Of a stretch of 64,000 nucleotides of DNA, positions 36,198 to 47,700 are shown in pieces. Position 1 is the first letter of the stretch. Every line of letters begins with the position of its first letter. The notes below the pieces were generated by a model. That model did no database searches. It had not been told where the DNA came from and worked only from the letters and a program-made list of their open reading frames with translations. This DNA is from Leptasterias polaris (Eukaryota > Echinodermata > Asteroidea > Forcipulatida > Asteriidae). A program made the translations under genes and the position numbers. The stretch lies in the NCBI GenBank assembly GCA_037783415.1, contig JAZGTN010000097.1, positions 3,224,001 through 3,288,000 of the forward strand, given 5' to 3'.

Positions 36198-36235
36198 TAT
36201 CGGAAGTTGACAAAATAGTTTGTCAACTTCCGATA
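36198..36235. other. perfect 17-bp hairpin
   Basis: The arm 'tatcggaagttgacaaa' (36198-36214), loop 'atag', and the exact reverse complement (36219-36235). Outer bases (gatac near 36174 and gtatc near 36249) could extend a weaker stem. The function is unknown. Confidence 0.9.
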
Positions 36236-36240
36236 CTGAG

Positions 36241-38306
36241 GGGAGCTAGTATCCGAAAAGTATGTTATATTTGTTTTACTATATAGCTCATATTTCTCTA
36301 GTTCGGTATCATCAAGCTCAGGAAAACCGGAATTGACATTTATGTGTGCTGTCATCTTCAGCTAAGGCTATGTTTGCTCATGTGTACTACACTAAGGCGA
36401 CAGTTCCACTTGTGCCTAATAAAGCGCATGCGTGGCATAGTCTACTTTGCATACGTATTAAACTTGTGCATGAACACTGGCACACGCGCTTGGTAAACAG
36501 CAAAAATAGCATATGGCACGTGATGGTGAATGGACCAGTTGGCATTCGGCCCTCGATCATGAATATGTATGAGATATGGTATCTGTATTTGTACTAAAGG
36601 CTTTCAAGATGTTATGGATTGAGATAGGAATATGAAAAATAATAATAAAAAGAAAAAAAGATTCTAGACCATGGGGAGAGGCGATCACGGCATAAATGCA
36701 GCCAGACTGCGAAGTCAAGCCTATTATTGTCAAATCCAAGCATATTATGCACATAGAAGATTCTAGCCACAAAGCACTCATCCCCAAAGCTAACCACTAC
36801 TGAACACAAGAGGGGGTACTTCTCTTCAACCAGTTCTCTGCATGAAAATTACATTTCTAATAATACCAACACTTTCCTTCTTCGCAAAAATAACATTTAT
36901 ATTTGAACAGTTGAAATAAGAAAACAATGCCTCAGTAAATGCCTTTAGGAGGCTTAAATACACATTCTATATTACTGAAAATGAAATGCAGTTGTAGAAG
37001 TTTCATTTTATTTTATCTTATAGGTCCTTTTTCAAATTCTAGCCAATAATTGGCCTTAATTGGAATTAACTACTTAATGTTTGTTATGCTCGATTTAGAT
37101 AATAAGTTCAATCCATCTCTCATTTCCTTCTAAATCAACACACCAACCTAAATTGCCTATTTACATTGAAAAATGGAAACCTAGCAGAGATAGTTTCAAC
37201 AATTGGAAACTTAATATCAAGCTGGCAATAATATAAGAGTCCTATGCAGTTTCACGAATGGATTATGACATAATTAAAAATTTGAAAATGAAAAAAGAAA
37301 AGAAAAGTAGTTTGAATGATTGGAAACTTTCTGCCAATATGGCAGTATTAAAAAGATTCTTATGCAGTGTCACGTATGTACACATGGAAAGTCAGGTTAT
37401 GTAAACAGCAGACAAACATACAACCATCAGTACACAGAACCAGTATAAATATATGATAAGGCGCTTGAGAGTGTCGAGATCCTTGCTAGATAGAACCTTT
37501 TTTATGCACCCTTCTTGATGCAACAGGATCCTTCATTCCCCTACAGGCAACAGATCCGGTGTCTTGTATTTTTATTTTATAGTTCTACCTGCATCTTGTT
37601 TTATTGACTGTAGAAACTTTTAGCACGATGGTTAGGGTGCCATCAATAATATCATTAAATCATTGTTTTTCTTCTTCATTTAAGTGTTTACAAAGAAATC
37701 TGAAAAGAAACAATCCTGAAGAATCGGCAACAGGGAAAAGTTTTCCCATTAGTCTAGCAATGGATCTCCTTTAAATTTCTTCTAATTACAATTGAAATGA
37801 TTCATAGACTTCTCCATCACCATAATCAGTTTTTCACGAAAAAACAAACAAATATATAAATAAACCTTTCTGAATTTGAAGACTTTGTGACCTAGTTTTT
37901 GTCTTTTTTCGCAAGTAAACATTTCCCTTCTTTCAAGAATTGCGGACAAGGGAGACTAAAAAAATAAAATAATAATAATCAAATCCAGAGAATTTAACAT
38001 GCATGGTTCTAACTGCAGCAGATTACAGTTATAATTACTGGTACAAATTTTCTTAAGTATTGATTCATTCACAAAAAGAGATTAGGCCCTATCCTCAGTT
38101 ATACTTCCTGTTATGCAGTTGGATCAAGACAAAAATATGAATTAGAATGGTTGAGTGAAGTGGGACTTGAACCCTTGACCCATGGATTATAATACAAGTG
38201 CCTCTAGTATCTTATCTGCTCTAATAGCACACAGTTATATATCAGATATCTTTGTTGTGGAGCAACTTTTTTTTAGAGCAGCTATTTGGCACAAATCAAC
38301 TGGGCT
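36241..38306. other. unannotated region
   Basis: An NRF1-like 'gcgcatgcg' lies at 36424-36432. A minus-strand tRNA-like fragment with the B-box-like 'gggttcaagtcccac' lies at about 38150-38240 and looks like an old SINE. Open frames at 36346-36597 (+) and 36557-36809 (-) show no domain. Confidence 0.35.
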
Positions 38307-38493
38307 GGGCCCAATTTCATTGAGTTGTTTCAGCAGAAAATAATGCCTAACAATATTCTGCTAAGCAAAAATAAGCAGGATACCAGTTACTATATAGTAC
38401 ATGTTACATTGTATTTTGGCTGGTAACTTGGTAAGCAAGATTTTGTTGTGCTTAGCTACTTTTTGTGCTGAAGCAGCTCTATGAACGGGTCCA
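38307..38493. mobile_element. 'gggccc' fold-back element, copy 4
   Basis: The left end 'gggcccaatttcattgagttg' and right end 'tgaagcagctctatgaacgggtcc' are inverted repeats. Interior blocks 'attctgctaagcaaaaataa', 'gcaggataccag', 'gtattttggctggtaac' and 'ttgttgtgcttagctac' match copies 2, 5 and 6. This is one of the two most complete copies. Confidence 0.7.
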
Positions 38494-41336
38494 GATGTTA
38501 GCCAAACTTTAGTAAAATATCTTTGTTCTGCAAATCTAATATTGTCAGTTTCCCTTTAAAAGGAGGTTAACAAAAAAAATGTTTGAGCGCATTAAAAAAA
38601 ATGCAACTGACTTTACCTCTGATCCCAGCGAATCACCTTTTGTCGTTTCACTGCTTTGGAATCTGACTAGTATCTCTATTCACCTCTTTGCAATCTGACA
38701 ACTCAAATGCAAAAATATCTGAGGCCCTGTGACAGTCAGCGGCTACGTTTTCATTTTGTCACCTAAAAGCCGCTTTTATTTTTTAACCCAAGTGAGACAC
38801 AGATCCAGTTCATTTGAGATGACGAGGCAGCCGACCATGCCCGCTCGGCCGGCCACGCTCTGGCTGTGTTTAAACTCTACTTCTTCATCTCCCCACATGC
38901 CAGCCAACCTGAATCAATCATTAACTTGTCATATACTGCTAGATCATGCTGGCCAAATATGCCCAGGTTGGTCCATTTGCCACAGGGGGTTTGCTAAGTT
39001 CAGCGTATGGTTTCGACCCTTTGACCTAGATAATTCAGAAAGTTAGGCAACACAAAGTTTTCTCCTTTGTGTTGCTATTAAAATACCTTGGAATAACTTT
39101 ACAATAAAGACCTGTTTCTCCATAACAAAGTTACCAACAAACTTAATGCTTTCATGGAGTAAGAATGTCCACGGAAAATTACTATGACATTACATACTGC
39201 ATGCAGGCACATCAATTTGGCATCTTGCCAAATGTACCTTTTTATATTCTCAAATCCATTGTGAGCAGGTTCTCTTGAAAGGAACAAAAGAGAACTACTC
39301 TTTGCGACATAAAAATCACCTTAAAAGCCTTATAAGTGGCCATGAGAATGACATACATTGCAAATGTAATTGTCTGATGTTTAAAGCCTCTTAAACCATA
39401 CAACCTCATAACCTATTTTTGAAATCCTACAAAACAGGGCAGTGAAATATGTAGCTTGCTACACTACACATCTTTAAAAAGTAACGTGAAATGATATTTT
39501 TTATGAAATTGTACATGCTTAACAGTGTCATAGTCAAGAAATGATCATTTGGTCTAAAATTCTTTTGCATAAGATTCGATGCCCAGAAATTATTCAATCG
39601 ATTCTCCCCAAAACCCTTTCAACTAAAATACCAATTTGACTAATGTTTCTGTTTGTTACCGAAAAACTTGTAGGTACCTGCACCATTTCTGTAAGGTATT
39701 CTTTCAGAGCAGTCTTTATCCTAGGCGAATACGTTTTTCTATTCGTTCTTCTTTCAAATATTGATTTTTGTTTTTGTACACAACTTCATTGGAAGAAAGT
39801 CAACAGCGATTACCTCAGATTTCTGAATAATTTTCCTGTATACTTATTCATTAGTTTCGGGGTAGTATGCCCTCCATACCCACCCTTATTCTACCTAGAT
39901 ACTTTACACTGGACACTTCATCTTTATGTGACATTTGTGTTTCCCCCCTCAAAGGAATGACTGATGCAAGCACTTTGCATTATTCAACATTCCAATACAA
40001 TATCATTCACTACTTCAAGCAAACTGAAATCCTCCAGTCTGATTGGTCGATCCATAGCAACAATATGGTGATATTAACCTATATTGCATGGTTCACATCA
40101 CATCCTGTTCCAACTCTCTGATCTAACTCTGCGAATTGCTCTACTTTAAGATGGGTGTCAAGTTTGCTTGAAGATAAATTTTTTATCACACCGACTGCGC
40201 CCCGCATAGTGCACCGGCATCCCGTATCCATTTGGTGCTCGATATGGAGCATGGTGGTACCCCCCTCTATTGTGTCTTCATTGTGTGCTTGGAATCTCAG
40301 CAATTCTTTTAAGGATTTTAAGGGGGGGGGGTTACTTCTGTGCAAAAGGAAAATAATGTGTTAAATATGGGAAGATTGGGGGGGGCATGGTTTACTCATA
40401 CCAATATCAAAGTCAACCTCCCCGCTCTTTTGACATGGAATGAAGAATTGCTAAAAGTTCTGCACTTCTATGTCCACCATGCTAAAACAATCATAAGAAA
40501 CATCTCTGCTCTCACAGGATACACATTTACTCCTGGGTGAAGAGAAGGGAATGTAGTTCAATGATGAGTTTTCAAGTACTACTCCTTTGTCCCATTTTTC
40601 TCAGATGTTACCTCTGTAATAAAAACAGTTATCATGCCAAAAAGATCTTTGGAGAGCACACTGGTTTTTATTACCAATGAATCTCATTGTGTCCTGTAGC
40701 CTTGTAATAAAACCTAGAGTTCCATGGAAATAATGCTGCCCACATACTTCATTGATCACACTATACATGTAGCATACAGAGGGGGAATTCAAACAAAGGT
40801 GTTGTGACAAACCCAAGCAGGCAAACCCAAGATGGTTACTCTAGATGGAGGAAAATCTCTTCACAAATAATTCCTTCAGATTTCAAGCAACTGAAAGAGA
40901 GACTTCCGCCATGAGGCAGGGTCCTGAATTCAAAATTGTCCTAAAGCGAGCTAGGGAGATCCGTTCGAGTTGCCCATCACCGACTTCAAGAACTGACCAT
41001 ACAGATCTTCCCCCTTGCACCCTCTGCATCATTTATCAATCCAGGCGCAGAGTGTTTCCTCTTGGCACTGGATGCAAAGTGAGGGAGACAGAAAGAGCTC
41101 ATGTGTTTATCAACAGTTGTCAGTCAGAAGTGCTTGAGGAACACCCTGGTATTCATGTAGCGATGATATACAATCTTGAGCTTACATTTTTCGCTGATCT
41201 TGCCCTGATTTCTTGAGGAGTCTGTCTTGAGACATTGTTGTGATCTGATGGGTGATGAAACTGGTAAAGTAACCCCAAACACTGTGAGGTGAAATTAGGA
41301 GTGTAGGAGTAATACAAGATGAATTCCATTACAGGT
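38494..41336. other. unannotated region
   Basis: A G9 run lies at 40322-40330. The 105-codon frame at 39643-39960 is phenylalanine-rich without a domain, and the 123-codon frame at 40845-41216 has no recognisable motif. Neither is supported as a gene. Confidence 0.35.
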
Positions 41337-41506
41337 ATCAGGCCTGGTACCTCACCAATGCAACAGAGGCATTGCCTCCACACCCTTGCTTTTTGCCTTA
41401 ATGCCCCTGGAAATGTTCACGTAGAAATTAATATTTCCCTTTTATAGAGTTACTCTTTGATATTGGAAAAACTGCCTTTCTCTTTATACTAAAAGGAAGG
41501 ATTAGG
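41337..41506 (+). repeat. dispersed repeat family D, copy 1
   Basis: Homologous to 41714-41877. Shared order: 'caggcct', 'gaggcattgcctccac' (copy 2 'gaggcaagtgcctccatg'), 'gcccttg', 'tgcccct', 'agaaatta', 'gaaaaactgcctt' and 'aggcc'. The two copies have the same orientation and are separated by a 'gggccc' fold-back element. Confidence 0.6.
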
Positions 41507-41509
41507 CCA

Positions 41510-41679
41510 GGGCCCAATTTCATAACACTAACATTTTTCTGCTGAACAACAACTAAATAAGATACCAGTTATATTTGGTTCATGTATAATGGTATTTTAG
41601 CCGGTAACCTTATTCTTGTGAGTATCATTTTGTTGTGCTGAGCAACTTTTCGTGCTTTAAGCAGCTCTATGGGCCCTGG
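41510..41679. mobile_element. 'gggccc' fold-back element, copy 5
   Basis: Bounded by 'gggcccaatttcataacact' on the left and 'tttaagcagctctatgggccctgg' on the right, with 'tggtattttagccggtaacc' and 'ttttgttgtgctgagc' inside. It lies between the two family D copies, so it may have inserted into or beside a tandem duplicate. Confidence 0.7.
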
Positions 41680-41713
41680 TTATGGATGGTCAAGTTACAC
41701 TTAATAACAATGT

Positions 41714-41877
41714 TCAGGCCTAATACTTCACAGAGGCAAGTGCCTCCATGCCCTTAGTCATTGCCTTGTTGCCCCTTTACACTTTTAAGAAGTAATTAAA
41801 CAAATTATGCTGTAGAGGTGTCTTTTACTAAGGAAAAACTGCCTTGCCCTTAAAACAACAAAGTGCCAGGCCCAGTG
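41714..41877 (+). repeat. dispersed repeat family D, copy 2
   Basis: Begins 'caggcctaatacttcacaga' and ends 'aaagtgccaggcc'. See copy 1 at 41337 for the shared blocks. It is diverged, with several indels relative to copy 1. Confidence 0.6.
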
Positions 41878-44338
41878 TAATCCTTCAAGGAAATCATCTC
41901 CATAACATTAATATATATACAAGGAAAGCGTGCAATGGATTTTAGTTGTATTGGCCTTTTCTAGTTATACCATAATACCCCGAGTAGAACCAAGGTTTCC
42001 ATGTTGGGATTAGTATGTTCTGAAAAACAAATAAGTCACAGTGGTAGAATACTTTATTTATTCCCAAATACTCAGGTTCAAAACGAAATGGGAAGATCCA
42101 CTGTGTAAAAAAACCCAATCACAAATCCTTTTTTTAAAACTGTGGCTTTGGCTTGTTAGGCCCTGGCTTAGGCTCTGCCTGTAATGTTAAAAACGTACAT
42201 TTTTGGAACTAGACTTCAAACAGAAGTCAAAGACTAAACCATGGTTTCAAAAAGCGGTGATAGATTTCAGTTCTGGAAAATTAAGTGAACCCTGGCCACC
42301 TCCATTAAACCCATCAAAAGTCTGCCCTCGCTTGACACAAACAAACCTATAATATGCAGATGCTTGACACAAACAAACCTCTATGCAGATTGTCATGGTC
42401 ATCTCAAACTGCCAATGCCATCACCGAAGCTGATAAAAGACGCCGAATAAACTTTCAGCGGAACGCAGGTTTACAGCCGACACACCAATGTCCATTTATC
42501 TAATCATTATGCGCATCTCAATGACATCTGTTCACAGATTAGTGGTCCAGGACATAATTTATGTACATTTTAATGACTTGTGATTCACAGAGTGAGTGTC
42601 AGCTAAGGTGATATTCCTACATGAATGTGGCTATGTATATTTGTTGAACTCCATCTGATGGATGTTACAAAACCTCACATAGGGGACATGTTGCAAAAAC
42701 AGATGTTACAGGACAAAGGGAAGCATTACATGCAAATAAATGTCTGGAAAATGTATTGCATTTCCAGGAGTAAAATGGTGGCCAGTCTACGATGTATTTG
42801 CCTTAAAAAAAATTAATAAATACATTTTTTTTAAACAGCAGGCAAGACATGTATGACTTGAGTTGTATTCAATCTCCTTAATTCTTTTTGCTGTGTTGAT
42901 TCCGATATTAAAATGTTAAAATGTTCCCAACCTAATTCATCTGATACTGAGATCTCTAGCCATCATCATTGGTAAGCAAATTATTTCCAATAATGAGACT
43001 ACGCTTTAATTATATAATACAGCCATTATTTCCCCCCCTTCTGTTCCAACAAATTTAACAAAAATTTGACTGAAAGGGAAAGAAAATTAGTTTAGCCCTT
43101 TTTTGATGCATTAGCTTTAATTGTCTTAATTGGAAACTACGAATATGGCAAGCTCCCTCCCCCTAGTCGACTGACCAGTGTTAAACATAAATTTCATTCC
43201 CTCTGATCATTTAGAAAATAGTCTTGCTCTATTTTTTACATATTATGTATTTTGAATAAGTGTTTCAGACTCCACAGAATTTATAAACTTGGAATATAAC
43301 TGACTAATAAATACAGATAGGCCTAGATGACAACAAATTCAAATTGAAGTAAAAAAAAAAAAAAACATGTTTAAATTACAATGCTGCTATCAATTTTGGG
43401 GGATAAAATACATAATCCCACGATCCCATTTCCGACAATTTGTCACCTCATCAGCACCACCATACTTGGCTGGATGATATTTTACCAACACTTTTTTTAC
43501 AACATCACATGGTGGCACCCACCAGACAGAGTGTGTCATTTGGCATTCAGCAAGTTTGGGGGGGCAGGTGTTAAGTTAATGATTTGCTAGGCACAACTTC
43601 AGGAGGTTATTGTGCCATTAATGACCATGCATCAATCAAGTTCACACCAGAGGTGTTTGACTTGAGAGCCATGAGAAGAGATTGGGGCAGTGGGCGCTGA
43701 TAAGGACAATTGCCAGCACTCAGGATTTGCTAGGCTATCACCCCACCAATTGGTTTCAATGGTCTTAAAACATGATGCATTCTGTTGAATGTCACCTGAA
43801 AGTGGACCATGTACACATGTTGGGAAAGTGTGGGCATGTGTGTGTACACCCAAACCACGTATCAGCTTGTAAACTATAGAGGTGCATGGGGGTTGTCTAT
43901 AACTACTTATCCACAGGAAAATTCTGACAATTTGAATAACAAATTTCTGACAATTTGAATAACTTTAAAGTCCTTGAAAAACGATTAAAATACAACAAAT
44001 AAAGCATTCAACCTTGTAAATATTGTTTCAAATTCCCTTCTGTGATATTTTTATACATTTTATGGATCAGCGTATTATAATAATTTGGTTTTTACCCCAC
44101 GGTTTCGTCCTTTCGCTAAAACTTTCTTGGTTGTGCTGGATACAAGATTTGCAAATATAATCGTTTCTAAAATATCATCTTACAAACTCTGGTTTGTTGA
44201 ATGGAGTTGGTTTTCAGTCCCTTTCAAAATACCCCAACAAAGATGAGGAAGAAGTCTGTTTTAGGACTCAACACCCCAGACGGGTAATGGCCTCCACATA
44301 CAATGCTGGGCAATATTTGGGAATCATTATGGCATGTT
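41878..44338. other. unannotated region with a 30-bp local duplication
   Basis: Positions 42330-42361 and 42362-42390 repeat 'gcttgacacaaacaaacct' and 'atgcagat'. Open frames of 63-73 codons show no domain. An A15 run lies near 43352-43366. Confidence 0.35.
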
Positions 44339-44732
44339 GTGTCCAAACGATTAAGAGCACCGGACCCAAGCTCTGGTGTTTCTGATCAGTAGAGTGTGGG
44401 TTCGAGTCCCGGTCTTGACACTTGTGTCCTAAATCAAGACACCTAACCATTATTGCTTCGTCCTTCGGATTGGACATAAAGCTGTGGGTCCCGTGTGTTG
44501 TGTAATGTTGTGTTGTGTTACACTTATCGCTAAGAGAAGTGGTTTGCCCTGGTGTTTCTGGCAGTAGCTTCTGAATGTGCCGCAGCACCTTGTAGACCCT
44601 TATAAGGTGCTACATAAATGGGTCTCATAGATCAAAAGATTTAAAAACCTGTCCTCAACTGTTTATGTTTGTTCAAGTGCCTTGAGTACCTTATTGGTAG
44701 ATACATGCGTTATACAAGACTATATTTTATAT
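44339..44732 (+). mobile_element. tRNA-Leu(CAA)-derived SINE, diverged copy
   Basis: Matches 20942-21371 along its length: 'gattaagagcacc', an anticodon region 'ccggacccaagctctgg' with a pairable stem around CAA, the B box 'gggttcgagtcccgg', 'cgtccttcggattggac', 'cccgtgtgttgtgtaatg', 'acttatcgctaagagaag' and 'cagcaccttgtagaccc'. The 5' A box is damaged and the tail is decayed, with no microsatellite. It is older than the copy at 20942. Confidence 0.75.
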
Positions 44733-45875
44733 CATTAAAGTGAAACAAATACGGCAACAAATTTGTTTTGTAGATAATCTTTAAAATAGACTTAAATCCA
44801 TATCATTGGTTGGTATGGTGTCCCCCCCCCCCCCAAAAAAAGAAAAGAAAAGAAAGAAGATAAATTGCACAGTCATTAAAACAGACTCAAAGTATGTTTT
44901 AAATGTAATAAAATATGGGAAATAAAATTATCTAAATAACTACTGGTACCCAAAGTGATGTAATTCTAACCATACAGACTTTCATTTTTTATTTTTTTCA
45001 ACACAAACTTATATTGAGTACTAATAATTTTGAATACTAAAGTTTGTAAGGAAATTACACATCTAGTTATAGTTGAACTTTTAACATTTCTTTATAGTTT
45101 GTCAAAATAAATAATTTTTGTGGCATTCCCAGCCCAGGAACTCACTGTGAAAAAAACTGTACCCATGCTCGTTCCCTTGTACTAAAAAGCCACTTATTTC
45201 AATAATTTCTGATTTGAATTTATCCACCGTTTTCTCAATTATTCAAAAAAAATTATGTGAAAAATAATGCCCTTTTGAGCTTAAAATTTAGTTTCCAGTG
45301 CAAGAAATGTAAACATAACTTGATGTAGAGAAGCCAGCCAAACTACGAGCTTAAAACCTGGAAATTTTACTTAATATAAAAATGAATTCTGATAGAAAGT
45401 ATTTAGGGGGTATAGGATTTGCCAGTGTTCAACATTCGTAAAAATATACCCCCTTTTCACAAATTCCCCCCAAAAGTAACACTGCATGACCCACTTTGTG
45501 CCGACTGTCAAAATTACCTCACTGACTTTCTCTGCTTTTGGGGGAAGGGGCATGCAAAAATTATGTCACCTTGAGTACCATGGCCGGGTTGACATTTCCT
45601 TTGAATTACCTTAATATCTTGACCACTTAAGTGTGTAATGTACATATGAAAACAGTCTATGGTTTGGGAGCAGAATTGGTAATAATCAAACAATCATATG
45701 ATTCATTTCAATTTAAAAGCATTATACCAGTCCCAATCCTCATCAGAAATGTTTCTGTCTGAAACATTGTCAAGAAAATAGCAAAGTGTCCAATGTTTTT
45801 CAACAAACACCCAGGATACCTGCTAAAATACGTTGTCATGTGACTTGTGTGTAACTGGGTCTCTGTTGATTGTAA
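44733..45875. other. unannotated AT-rich spacer
   Basis: A C13 run followed by an A/G-rich stretch lies at 44822-44860. No gene seen. Confidence 0.35.
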
Positions 45876-45965
45876 TCAAAACAATTCAGGGGATCAAAAC
45901 AATTCAGGGGCTCCAAACAAATCAGTGGCTCCAAACAATTCAGTGGCTCCAAACAATTCAGTGGC
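45876..45965. repeat. 18-bp tandem repeat, five copies
   Basis: Units at 45876, 45894, 45912, 45930 and 45948 with consensus 'tccaaacaattcagtggc'. The first two carry the variant 'tcaaaacaattcagggg'. The array abuts the inverted-repeat structure with a telomere-like core. Confidence 0.9.
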
Positions 45966-45981
45966 TCCATTCGTGACTGCT

Positions 45982-46104
45982 CTATTTTCTGACAGCCCTA
46001 TGTTCTGACAGCCCTTTGTTCCGAAAATCTCCTCACGATTTACATGCTAAAAAAGGGTTAGGGTTAGGGTTTGGAAAATAAAATATGGGTGTCGGAACAT
46101 AGGT
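45982..46104. repeat. 16-bp direct/inverted repeats around a TTAGGG-like core
   Basis: Three 16-bp units of the type 'ctatgttctgacagcc' start at 45982, 45998 and 46014. The inverse, 'gtgtcggaacatagg', is at 46090-46104. Between them, 46055-46072 reads 'gggttagggttagggttt', about three telomere-type units. The layout suggests a small fold-back element with telomere-like sequence inside rather than a chance interstitial telomere. Confidence 0.7.
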
Positions 46105-46446
46105 GTGTAACCACTCCATCAATCGGGCATCGCTTAAAAAAAGGTTTGAAGAAGAATCCTAATTTTTGAAAGTATGTTGAAATGATGACATTTTCTTCAG
46201 TTGTAACCCCTCGATTAAAAAATTTCAAGGGGCTTTTAGAAACAGTATCCTCAGCACTGGATAAATTACCAGCTCCTCTTCATCAAGCAGACACTAAAAA
46301 AAGTCTGAATTCTGATAGAAGTCTGAAATTTCTCATCCCTTATTAAAACGAAATGTTCAACTTTTCTTCAGAATGAAAATCCCAGGGAGACGAAACATCT
46401 TTCAGAATGTTCCCGACTATAAACCTTTTTTCATCTTGATAAGTTT

Positions 46447-46893
46447 TTAGCAGTTAGGCCTAAAAAAAAAAAATGTTATGTTGGCGTAACGGGCCCCAAA
46501 AAAATAGGGTAGGTAGGTCGGATTTTTTATTTTTATTTTTTTCCCCCAATCTACGAAAATGCCGTAGTAATACATGATAACAAAATAAAAAAGGCTACAC
46601 ACAACAAACAGCACACTTTTAAACTCTTGCTGACATAACATCAAAAAGCGGAATCCAAATTCCGACAAAATGCTGGCCGTTTCATCTGCTTCAACATCTT
46701 TGTATGGACCCGCTTCTTCCTTTGACGATTGTATTTTCAGCACTTTGTACCCCACTTTGACATCATCGGCGCAGCTCTGGGCAATTAACCCCAGCTGTTT
46801 ACTCAAATTTATCCGTTTTAAGCGATCAAAAATGACGTCAGATCTACACTTTCCCTTGATGGAAACACTGTACGCATTGACACCGGCCGCCAT
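46447..46893 (-). CDS. transposon-borne 148-codon frame, truncated gene fragment
   Basis: The minus-strand frame is open for 197 codons from 47040, but the best start is the ATG at 46893, whose context 'caacatggcg' is a strong Kozak match. The product begins MAAGVNAYSVSIKGKC and continues DRLKRINLSKQLGL, then KVGYKVLKIQSSKEEAGPYK, then DETASILSEFGF. The first 80 or so residues look like a genuine globular domain: balanced composition with alternating hydrophobic and charged stretches. The last 50 (FFVV, IKIKNPTYLPYF, FFFF) come from AT-rich subterminal and terminal-repeat sequence, and the stop lies just outside the element. I read it as a first exon or 5' gene end cut off by deletion. I do not recognise the family. 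It is not an obvious Myb/SANT or DDE domain. Confidence 0.5.
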   Translation of the reverse strand: MAAGVNAYSVSIKGKCRSDVIFDRLKRINLSKQLGLIAQSCADDVKVGYKVLKIQSSKEEAGPYKDVEADETASILSEFGFRFLMLCQQEFKSVLFVVCSLFYFVIMYYYGIFVDWGKKIKIKNPTYLPYFFGARYANITFFFFRPNC

Positions 46894-47533
46894 GTTGATA
46901 CTTTTGGAAGTATGGGAGCGTAACCAACCACGGTAGTTACAATTTTTAGAATGTATATGTTTGTGTAAAATGATAGAACTTGAATTAAAATAATTTACAT
47001 TGTAACAAACAATTTTTTTTAACACGGAATAAATAGCCAAGTATTTTTAATATTGTATTTTAGCAGTCTGCGCCGTGCAACAGTCTAGGACGAGGCTATC
47101 ATATTTTTCATTAAAGCAGCCTTGCGCTCGCCGACCAGACTTCCAAGAAAGCAGCCCATGTATTCACCATTGTGAAACGCTGCGCAGTATATTGGGAGTC
47201 GGGTACGCGACTATACATGTAAAAGGTACAGTACATGGTGCATCTAGACAGCTCCGTATGTGTACAACACATGTGTTTACCGGGCCTGCGCAATTTTTCT
47301 GCATGTTCGTTGTCAAACATTGTGCACTCCAAAGTTCCACGCGCGCTAGACGCTATTCGTCAGACAATACACCAATGAGAAACGGTCAGAAATTGTTTCA
47401 AACGTATTTATAACTAATTTATATCGATTTAATTATCACATTTCTTCCCTTGAAAAAAATAAAAATATACAGGGTCGGCCGCATTTTTAGGGTCGGTCGG
47501 GTTACGCCAACATAACTTTTTTTTTTTTAGGCC
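46457..47533 (-). mobile_element. PIF/Harbinger-type transposon carrying a coding fragment
   Basis: The terminal inverted repeats are 46457-46490 and 47501-47533. Both read 'ggcctaaaa' inward, then an A-run, then 'ttatgttggcgtaac', and differ by one or two bases. TTA flanks both ends (46454-46456 and 47534-47536), matching the 3-bp TWA target duplication of PIF/Harbinger. The element is 1077 bp and lacks a DDE transposase. Its right half (about 47060-47400) is CpG-richer than its surroundings and has CCAAT and 'tgcgcaa' motifs. An open frame with a good Kozak start reads leftward from 46893. Either this is an internal-deletion derivative that kept the promoter end of a larger element, or a host promoter and first exon were captured. 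Confidence 0.75.
47060..47400 (-). promoter_or_regulatory. CpG-richer promoter-like block inside the transposon
   Basis: CpG dinucleotides ('gcgctcgccg', 'gtacgcgac', 'cacgcgcgctagacgc', 'tgcgcaa') are much denser than in the surrounding DNA. A CCAAT motif lies at about 47371-47375 on the plus strand. The block lies upstream of the ATG at 46893 on the minus strand, where a promoter would be expected. I see no TATA box at a useful distance. This is inference from composition and position only. Confidence 0.35.
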
Positions 47534-47654
47534 TTAGTTTGCATTGTAATTGCAATTTTGACAAAACAATGTACAACATTTATAATCTTTCATATTAATC
47601 ATAAAAACAACGAAATTAAGTAGGATTTGAAGCTTTGCATGGTGGGAGTATAAC

Positions 47655-47700
47655 TGAGAGAGGTTTGCGGTAACACCATGTTAAAATCTCTTTTTGAGTA
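47655..47700 (+). repeat. dispersed repeat family C, short fragment
   Basis: 'ggtttgcggtaacaccatgt' matches the start of the copy at 35737. The following 'taaaatctctttttgagta' differs, so this may be the first part of a variant subfamily. Confidence 0.45.

Noticed and set aside
40845..41216. 123-codon plus-strand frame
   Set aside because: No domain; shares the region with an overlapping opposite-strand frame and nearby repeats.
46055..46072. Interstitial telomere from chromosome fusion
   Set aside because: Only about three units, enclosed by inverted repeats; an element-borne origin fits better.
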